A stretch of 64,000 bases of DNA from CAWJTV01 sp963845695 (GTDB taxonomy: Bacteria > Planctomycetota > Planctomycetia > Isosphaerales > Isosphaeraceae). Position 1 is the first letter of the stretch. Every line of letters starts with the position of its first letter. Under the pieces are notes generated by a model, which saw only the letters and a list, made by a program, of their open reading frames with translations, did no database searches and had not been told where the DNA came from. The position numbers and the translations under genes are program-made. This document shows positions 58,063 to 64,000 of this stretch, in pieces. The stretch spans positions 1 to 64,000 of the forward strand of contig CAWJTQ010000025.1 in NCBI GenBank assembly GCA_963845695.1, in the 5' to 3' direction.

Positions 58063-59952
58063 TCAAGGCAAGACCGAGAGCTCGAGGTGCGTCGCGCGTG
58101 CCGGGCCACGATAGACCCGCTGAGTCGCGGCGACGTAGTCCGATGCCTTCGCCTCGAAGATGTTGGGGACGAACGTCTGAGGATTGCGATCGATCAAGGG
58201 GAACCAGGTGCTCTGAATCTGAACCATGATCTTGTGCCCCTTCTTGAATCGGTGATCGGTCCAGTGAAGGTCGATGGGATAGTGTTCCACCTTCCCCGCG
58301 TCGAGGGGCTCGGGATGCTCGAAGCTCTTGCGGAACCGTGCGCGGAAGACCTCGTCGGCGATGATGAGCTGGTAGCCGGCGAGTGGCTCGTTGCGATCCT
58401 CGGGATAAACGTCGATCAGCTTGACGATCCAGTCGCCGTCGGTCCCGCTAGTCGAGGCGAAGACGTGGGCGAGGACCGGGCCGACGACGTTAACGTCATG
58501 CGCCAGGGGCTCGGTCTCGTAGCTGAGCACGTCCGGCCGCAGGTGGACGAACCGCTGATCCTGGACGAGCCATTCGGTCCACTGGCGATTCGAATACAAC
58601 GGCGCGATCGGCCGGGGATAATACGGCACGGGCCGGGCCGGGTCGGAGACGTACTCATCGAATCCCGGCTCCGTGTCTGATGGGGGATCGAATGCCAACC
58701 GGCCTGCCTCGCGAACGGAGAGACGTCGCATCGCAGTACCTCGGGGTGGCCATTGATCGTACGACTCCCAGGCATTGGCGCCGGTCCGGAAGCTGATCAC
58801 CTCGGGGAACTCGCCCTTGTCCTTTGTTGGTCTCCCGCCCACCTCCTTGTCGAGAACGATCGACCGATCCTTGAGGTAGTGAGCGAAGAAGGGGACCTGA
58901 ATCTTCTCGCGATACTGCCAGGCCGTGGGCGCACCGAACCGGATCGGCCCGAGGTGGTCGCCGACGCCATTACTCCAGCCCCCATGGTTCCAGGGCCCGA
59001 CCACCAGAGTGCTCACCCGATTGGAATCCTGCTTCTCCCAGGTCTCATAGATCTTGAGCGGGCCGTAGAAATCCTCCTGGTCCCACCAGCCGGCGACGTT
59101 GAGAGTCGGGACCTTGGGGCGGGTCAGGAACCGTGCCACCGCCTGTTTCTTCCAGAAGTCATCGTAATTCGGGTGATGGGCGAAATCGTTCCAGGTCGGC
59201 AGTTTTTCGTGGAAATAACGGACATTGGCGGCGGAGAGTGGTCCCATGTTCAAGAACCACTCATAAGTATCGTGGCGGTCGAACTGGAAGAACTGCATGC
59301 CGCGCACGCTCTCCATCCGCGCGACGTACTCGAACCCATAGCTGAACCGGAAGGCGCCGTTGTGGTGGAAATCGTCGCCGAGGTACATGTCGGCCGGCGA
59401 GGCCTGGGGCGAGGCGGCCTTGAGCGCGGGGTGCGGGTCGAGCAAGGCCATGACGGTCAGCCAGCCGTCGTATGAGACGCCCAGCATACCGACGCGACCG
59501 TTGTGACCCCGGACGTTCTCGATCAGCCAGTCGATCGTGTCGAAGGCGTCGCTCCCCTCATCGATCGCCTTCGGGTCGGCCGGGTCGCGAGGGGCACGGA
59601 TCATGGCGAACTCCCCCTCCGACCGGAACTTCCCCCGGATGTCCTGGAAGGCGAAGATATAGCTGTCGTCCGCGAGCTCCTTGAGGCTCGTCTGGAACAT
59701 CGAAGTGCGGTTGTCGATGCCATAAGGAGTTCGCAGGAACAGGATCGGCAGGGCGCCTTGCGCGTTCCTGGGCGTGAAAACCAGGGTATGCAGCTTGACT
59801 CCGTCGCGCATCGGGACCATCGCCTCGGTCGTCTCGAAACCCGGAACCTCGGCGGGCGCCGCGGCAACAGGCTGGATCAAGAACCATACTACGGCGATCG
59901 TCCAGGCGGAGGCCGCGGACCTTCGCAACATCATCGTCGTCCTCATCGTCAC
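58063..59952 (-). CDS. CocE/NonD family hydrolase (X-Pro dipeptidyl-peptidase-like), secreted
   Basis: Intact 629-residue product with signal peptide SAASAWTIAVVWFLIQPVAA. Core: EAMVPMRDGVKLHTLVFTPR, PILFLRTPYGIDNR, IFAFQDIRGKFRSEGEF, WLIENVRGHNGRVGMLGVSY then DGW (nucleophile Ser in GVSYDG) and VPTLNVAGWWDQEDFYGPLK (acid Asp), and VVGPWNHGGWSNG (His). The C-terminal jelly-roll holds GPVLAHVFASTSGTDGDWIV, KLIDVYPEDRNEPL and YPIDLHWTDHRFKKGHKIMV. This is the S15/CocE architecture; the substrate may be an ester or a peptide. Likely periplasmic. Confidence 0.85.
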   Translation of the reverse strand: MTMRTTMMLRRSAASAWTIAVVWFLIQPVAAAPAEVPGFETTEAMVPMRDGVKLHTLVFTPRNAQGALPILFLRTPYGIDNRTSMFQTSLKELADDSYIFAFQDIRGKFRSEGEFAMIRAPRDPADPKAIDEGSDAFDTIDWLIENVRGHNGRVGMLGVSYDGWLTVMALLDPHPALKAASPQASPADMYLGDDFHHNGAFRFSYGFEYVARMESVRGMQFFQFDRHDTYEWFLNMGPLSAANVRYFHEKLPTWNDFAHHPNYDDFWKKQAVARFLTRPKVPTLNVAGWWDQEDFYGPLKIYETWEKQDSNRVSTLVVGPWNHGGWSNGVGDHLGPIRFGAPTAWQYREKIQVPFFAHYLKDRSIVLDKEVGGRPTKDKGEFPEVISFRTGANAWESYDQWPPRGTAMRRLSVREAGRLAFDPPSDTEPGFDEYVSDPARPVPYYPRPIAPLYSNRQWTEWLVQDQRFVHLRPDVLSYETEPLAHDVNVVGPVLAHVFASTSGTDGDWIVKLIDVYPEDRNEPLAGYQLIIADEVFRARFRKSFEHPEPLDAGKVEHYPIDLHWTDHRFKKGHKIMVQIQSTWFPLIDRNPQTFVPNIFEAKASDYVAATQRVYRGPARATHLELSVLP

Positions 59953-59997
59953 GAGTTCAACTCTCTTTCCAGTAGGGTGGGCATCGCCCGGAGGTCA

Positions 59998-61407
59998 TCA
60001 GTCGAACTTCCCGGGATCGTAGCCTAGAAGATGGCGCTGACAGATCAAGAGAGCCACGTTGGGCGGCACGTCGTCGACCCAGGTCGGATCTCCCTCCTTG
60101 AGCTTGCGGTAGACGTCGCGCGAGGAGATACCCAGGAATTCCGGCCTGTAGCAGTCGATGGGCTGGATGTGGCCGTTTTCGAGCAGGAAGTTGTAGAGGT
60201 GCTGGAGTCTCGGCGCCACGCGGAAATCCGCCACGGTCGCCGCCAGTCCAGCGTTCGGGTCCAGAAGCGGATAGATGTAGAGCTTCAAGTCATTCTTGAA
60301 CATCCTGCCGAACGACTCGAGGATGCCGCCGGCCAGGTGCGTGTAATACTTCTCCTCGAAGATTTCGCGGAGAGTGGGCACGCCCAGCACCAGGCCGATG
60401 AGCTTGCTGGTGTGGCGCTGAAGGTAGTTGGCCAGGCGGTAGAACTCGCCGAAGTTGGTGATCATCACGTCCCGGCCGAGCGTCCGGAGCAGGTCAACGC
60501 GATCGAGGTAGTCCTGGTCGTCGATGACGTCTCCTTGCTGGAGGTGGCGAAGGGTCATCTCGGCGACGACCAGGACGTCCTCGCCCTCATTGGCCGGCTC
60601 CTGCTTGAACTGGCTCAGGGCGCAGTGGAGCATGTCCACCGTGTGGTTGGTCACCGGCCGGAACCGGCCGCGGAGGACCAGGATCGGCCGCTTATAGAAC
60701 GCGTCGGCCGGCTGGACCACCTTCCCTTCGGCTGTGAACATCGCCGCATCGGTCAGGCCGCAGTGCACCAGCTCGAGGCTCATCAGACGATTGTCCACCC
60801 GCGCGAAGGCCGGACCGGAGAACTCGATCAGGTCAACCTCGATGCGCTCGGAGGACAGGCTGTCGAGCAGGTGCTTCACGAGGGACACCGGATCGGCCTC
60901 GTAGAGGGCGGCGTGGACCAGGTTGACTCCCAGGATGCCCACGGCCTCCTGCTGCAACGTCGTCTCGCGATCCAGCAGGCTGACGTGAAGGAGGATCTGA
61001 GACGGCGGTGCGCCGGGACGGTTCTGGAACCGGATCCCCATCCAGCCGTGCCAGTTGTCCTTGCGGGTGTAGCTCTTGGCGGCGATGGTATCGGCAAAGA
61101 CGAAGAATCGTGTGTTCTCGCCGCGCTTCTCGGCCAGGCGCTTGGTCATGAGGCTGAATTCATGGTCGAGCATCGTCTCGAGACGCTGGCGGCTGACATA
61201 GCGGCCCGCGGCGCCATAGATGGCATCGGAAACGGTCATGTCGTAGGCCGAGATGCTCTTGGCGATCGTGCCCGCCGCGCCGCCGACCCGGAAGAACCAG
61301 CGCGTCACCTCCTGCCCCGCGCCGATCTCGGCGAAGGTGCCGTACTTCGTATTGTCCAGGTTGATCTGGACGGCCTTTTGATGCGTGTCCACCCGGTTGT
61401 CTTGCAT
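59998..61407 (-). CDS. Conserved protein of unknown function
   Basis: Intact 469-residue cytoplasmic-looking protein from ATG 61407 (MQDNRVDTHQKAVQINLDNT). Recognisable conserved-looking blocks are KYGTFAEIGAGQEVTRWFFR, FADTIAAKSYTRKDNWHGWM, LLDRETTLQQEAVGILGVNL, VLRGRFRPVTNHTVDMLHCA and IYPLLDPNAGLAATVADFRV. I recall proteins of this type in databases under misleading names such as TonB-dependent receptor or nucleotide adenylyltransferase, but no signal peptide, beta-barrel or HxGH motif supports either. Function not assigned. Confidence 0.7.
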   Translation of the reverse strand: MQDNRVDTHQKAVQINLDNTKYGTFAEIGAGQEVTRWFFRVGGAAGTIAKSISAYDMTVSDAIYGAAGRYVSRQRLETMLDHEFSLMTKRLAEKRGENTRFFVFADTIAAKSYTRKDNWHGWMGIRFQNRPGAPPSQILLHVSLLDRETTLQQEAVGILGVNLVHAALYEADPVSLVKHLLDSLSSERIEVDLIEFSGPAFARVDNRLMSLELVHCGLTDAAMFTAEGKVVQPADAFYKRPILVLRGRFRPVTNHTVDMLHCALSQFKQEPANEGEDVLVVAEMTLRHLQQGDVIDDQDYLDRVDLLRTLGRDVMITNFGEFYRLANYLQRHTSKLIGLVLGVPTLREIFEEKYYTHLAGGILESFGRMFKNDLKLYIYPLLDPNAGLAATVADFRVAPRLQHLYNFLLENGHIQPIDCYRPEFLGISSRDVYRKLKEGDPTWVDDVPPNVALLICQRHLLGYDPGKFD

Positions 61408-61477
61408 CGGGCCTCCACTCGGAACGACTGGCCGGATCCGCTCGGATCCTCTTGATGAATCGAATGGGGGATTCCAA

Positions 61478-61548
61478 ATTCAAGATTCAAGATTCAAGAT
61501 TCAATAATTACATAGATATTAATAATTTAAGGTCACGAATCTCGGAAA
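61478..61548. other. AT-rich spacer with 7-bp tandem repeat
   Basis: Four units of attcaag/attcaat at 61478-61505 are followed by an AT-rich stretch (aataattacatagatattaa). It lies upstream of the gene ending at 59998 and downstream of the phosphotransferase gene, so it is a likely promoter zone for the former. Confidence 0.5.
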
Positions 61549-62616
61549 TCAGTACCGCCCCGAGTCGATGGCTCGGGCGGCTTGTTCCCCCAGCGATTGG
61601 ACGACGGTCCCGAGCATGGCGAACCGTGGGTCCCGGGTCGCACCGCGAACGTACCGCGCGTAGATCTGCTGGGCGATCACGGCGATCTTGAACAGGCCGA
61701 AGGCGTAGTAGAAGAGCATATTCGAGACGTCGCGGCCAGTTACCTGTCCGTAACGCTCGGCGACCTCGTGCCGGGTCAGGCTGCCGGACAATGTCGTCGG
61801 GCCGACCAGGAAGCGGCGGAGCGGCTCCAGGTCGCCCGGCTCGATCCAGTAGCCCAGGGTCGTTCCCAGGTCCATCAGCGGGTCGCCGATCGTGGCCATT
61901 TCCCAGTCGAGCACGGCGACAATCCGGGTCAAGTCTTCGGGATCGAGCACCAGATTATCGAACTTGTAATCGTTGTGGACCAGCGCCGCCCCCGACTCGC
62001 CCGGCCGGTTCTGATCCAGCCAGGCCGCGGTCCGCTCGAGGCCCGGAAGGTCATCCGTCTGCGCATCGCGGTAGCGGCGTGTCCAGCCGGTGACTTGCCG
62101 CTCCACGTAGCCCGTAGGCTTGCCGATGTCTCCCAGGCCGTCCGCCGCATAATCCAGCTCGTGTAACCGGGCCAGGTTGTCCACCATCGCCTCTCCGAGC
62201 CGGCGGACGATTTCGGGAGCGAGCGGCTGATCGGCCGGGGGCGGACGTCTGAGAATGATCCCCTGCCTTCGCTCCATCAGGTAGAACGGAGCTCCCAGGA
62301 TGCTCTCGTCGTCGCAGGAGAGCACGGGGCACGGTGCCGGCTCATACACCTTGCAGAGGCGAGACAGGATGCGATACTCGCGACCCATGTCGTGCGCCGA
62401 TTTGACCCGATTGCCGAACGGCGGCCGACGCAGGACCAGCTCCCGATCGCCCCGGCGGATCAGGTAGGTGAGATTCGAATGCCCATGGGGGAACTGCTCG
62501 ACCACTACCGGACCGCTGGTGCCCGGCAGTTGGTCCGCCAGGTAGGACCCAAGTCGTTCGACATCCAGTTGCTCGCCGTCCCGGACCGGACCGGCCTGAT
62601 CGATCGCGCAGCTCAT
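61549..62616 (-). CDS. Phosphotransferase (APH family, ACAD10-like kinase domain)
   Basis: Intact 355-residue product. HSNLTYLIRRGDRELVLRRP is the nucleotide-binding N-lobe, LVHNDYKFDNLVLD (about 215-228) the catalytic loop with Asp, and VAVLDWEMATIGDPLMDLG the metal-binding loop. These are the motifs of the aminoglycoside-phosphotransferase/choline-kinase fold in the clade found next to, or fused to, acyl-CoA dehydrogenases (ACAD10/11). ACAD10/11 use a kinase and dehydrogenase to process 4-hydroxy acyl-CoAs. The dehydrogenase gene lies 24 bp upstream on the same strand, so the two form an operon and probably one pathway. Confidence 0.85.
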   Translation of the reverse strand: MSCAIDQAGPVRDGEQLDVERLGSYLADQLPGTSGPVVVEQFPHGHSNLTYLIRRGDRELVLRRPPFGNRVKSAHDMGREYRILSRLCKVYEPAPCPVLSCDDESILGAPFYLMERRQGIILRRPPPADQPLAPEIVRRLGEAMVDNLARLHELDYAADGLGDIGKPTGYVERQVTGWTRRYRDAQTDDLPGLERTAAWLDQNRPGESGAALVHNDYKFDNLVLDPEDLTRIVAVLDWEMATIGDPLMDLGTTLGYWIEPGDLEPLRRFLVGPTTLSGSLTRHEVAERYGQVTGRDVSNMLFYYAFGLFKIAVIAQQIYARYVRGATRDPRFAMLGTVVQSLGEQAARAIDSGRY

Positions 62617-62640
62617 CGTTGCCCTCCTCGAGTCAGGCGC

Positions 62641-63839
62641 TCACCTCGCAAGCCCGTATCGCTTCAACATGCGTTTGGCCACGACGGCCTTGTGGACCTC
62701 GTCGGGCCCGTCGTAGATGCGGGCCGCCCGCTCCTGTCGATAGAACCAGGACAGCACGGTATCGTCGCTGATGCCGAGCGCGCCGTGCACCTGGATCGCC
62801 CGGTCGACGACCTGCTGCATCACGCCGGCGACGTGGAACTTGACGAGCGAGATCGCCTCGCGCGCCGCGTCGATGCCGTGGGCGTCGATCGTCCAGGCGG
62901 CGTGCAGGACCAGGAGTCGAGCGGCCTCGATCTCGGCCAGGCTCTCGGCGATCCAGCCTTGCACGGCCTGACGGCTGCCGAGCGGGTCTGCCGGGGCGAG
63001 CGGGCGGGTGGCTGCCCGGCGACACATCAGGTCGAAGGCGCGGCGGCAGACGCCGATCCAGCGCATTGCGTGATGGATCCGCCCGGGACCGAGTCGCGCT
63101 GCGCCATGGTGAATCCGCCGCCTTCCTCCCCGAGCCGGTTCTCGATCGGGACCCGGCATCCCTCGAAGGCCAGCTCGGCGTGGCTCGCCCAGCCATCTCC
63201 GGCGTGTCCCATGCACGAGATGTTGCGCACGCGGCGAAAGCCTGGGGAGTCGATCGGGACGACGATCATGCTAGCACGTCGGTGTGGCTCGGCTTCGGGG
63301 TCGGTCACCGCCATCACGATGGCGAAGGCCGCTCCATCGGCCGCCGAGGCGAACCATTTGCGACCGTCGATAACGTAGCTGTCGCCATCGCGGACGGCCC
63401 GCGTTCCCATCCAGACCGGGTTGGAGCCGGGGAAGTCCGGCTCGGTCATGGCGAAGCAGCTCCTCAGCTCACCCCGCGCCAGGGGCATCAGCCATCGCGC
63501 CTGCTGAGCCTCGGTGCCGAACTCCCGGAGCAATTCCAAGTTGCCGGCGTCCGGTGCCTGGCAGTTGAATACGTAGTGGCCCAGCGGGCTCTTGCCGAGC
63601 TCCTCGCCAACCAGGGCGAATTCCCGCAGGCTCAGGCCCATCCCGCCGCACGACTTCGGGAGCTGCGGCGCCCAGAGTCCGCGCGCCTGGACTTCTCGAC
63701 GGACGGCCGCCAGGGCCGGCACTAACTCCCCGAACGGCCGCGATAGCAACGCTGATTCGAGGGGATAGACCTTCTGCGCCACCAGGTCACGGATCGTCGC
63801 CAGGACTTCTTGCAGGTGTTCGGGGATGGCGAAGTCCAT
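62641..63839 (-). CDS. Acyl-CoA dehydrogenase family protein (one frame break)
   Basis: ATG 63839 begins MDFAIPEHLQEVLATIRDLV. N-terminal helical domain to LREFALVGEELGKSPLGHYV; the FAD/substrate region is LARGELRSCFAMTEPDFPGS; the middle strand part is VIDGRKWFASAADGAAFAIV. At about 63080-63100 the frame changes after REGGGFTMAQ and continues GPGRIHHAMRWIGVCRRAFD, then ARLLVLHAAWTIDAHGIDAA, QVVDRAIQVHGALGISDDTV and YDGPDEVHKAVVAKRMLKRY. About 395 residues, close to the family norm. It is of the ACAD10/11-like group and precedes the phosphotransferase gene. Confidence 0.85.
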
Positions 63840-64000
63840 CGGCGGTGCTCCGGCCGGTCGAATCGAGCAGTCCAGACAGTTCCTGATCCTAGTGCTTGAA
63901 GCTCATCATGACAATCGTGCGGACCCATCGCAGCGTTTTGCGTCCGCGAACACTTCGGGGAAAACCGTCTTCTCTTGATGAGACTATGATAAGCGTCATG
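63840..64000. other. Upstream region of the acyl-CoA dehydrogenase operon
   Basis: No gene is recognised in the last 160 bases. It should contain the promoter of the minus-strand operon; no clear -10/-35 pair stands out. Confidence 0.4.

Noticed and set aside
1..64000. CRISPR arrays
   Set aside because: Repeats present are tandem (33-bp, 41-bp, 7-bp) or dispersed palindromes; none shows regular repeat-spacer alternation, and no cas gene is seen.

Overview
The window is GC-rich bacterial DNA that is most likely from a planctomycete, probably the Isosphaeraceae/Gemmataceae side. The evidence is a PSCyt1/DUF1549/DUF1553 cytochrome-type protein next to a Tat-exported DUF1501 protein, a kinase fused to a formylglycine-generating-enzyme (SUMF) domain, DUF4058, DUF5648, PEP-CTERM and YfhO-type proteins, an IS110 transposase carrying a CHC2 zinc finger, and several families of palindromic interspersed repeats. 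No rRNA, tRNA or CRISPR array is visible. A striking property of the whole window is that many clearly homologous genes are split by frame changes, most of them equivalent to one missing base, and a few carry in-frame stops. Genes at 14.9-19.7 kb and 55.8-62.6 kb are mostly clean, while 8.5-13.9, 24.7-37.5 and 41.5-51 kb are heavily hit. I annotate such genes as one feature and say where the frame breaks. Uncorrected sequencing indels are the simplest explanation, but real decay cannot be excluded by reading alone.

Layout. 0-2.1 kb: the C-terminal end of an RHS protein with a poly-glycine tail, then a leucine-rich-repeat membrane protein. 2.6-4.75 kb: IS110-family element. 4.75-5.7 kb: repeat-rich spacer. 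5.7-14.4 kb: small hydrolase, secreted DUF5648 protein, YfhO-type membrane protein, TPR lipoprotein and TolC-type outer-membrane protein, with two copies of a 200-bp direct repeat. 14.9-21.2 kb: a 1311-residue protein of unknown function, a sugar phosphate isomerase/epimerase-like protein, a DUF7689-like protein and two tandem HTH paralogues.

21.7-38.0 kb: a phage-defence island of BREX type. The order is a RadC-like helix-hairpin-helix/BrxA-like fusion, a small unknown protein, a DUF6079/BrxC-PglY ATPase, a PglX-type DNA methyltransferase, a PglZ phosphatase, a short BrxL, an AAA ATPase and a small partner. The parts do not match a canonical BREX subtype: the methyltransferase is the N4/N6 (pfam01555-like) kind, yet BrxL is present and no helicase is seen. 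The left side abuts a broken kinase-like gene, and the right side abuts a truncated HNH endonuclease gene whose upstream antitoxin-like partner is still present. This suggests that the island inserted into, or replaced, a small nuclease module.

38.6-47.5 kb: an aldo/keto reductase-like protein lacking the usual catalytic residues, a SWIM zinc-finger protein, a kinase-SUMF fusion, a SUKH-like membrane protein, small membrane/lipoproteins and a DUF4058 remnant. 47.8-52.1 kb: the DUF1549/DUF1553 and DUF1501 pair. 52.3-64 kb, all on the minus strand: a PEP-CTERM protein, a GH2 glycosidase, an acetyl-xylan-esterase-like hydrolase, a CocE/NonD hydrolase, a conserved protein of unknown function, and an aminoglycoside-phosphotransferase-like kinase in an apparent operon with an acyl-CoA dehydrogenase.
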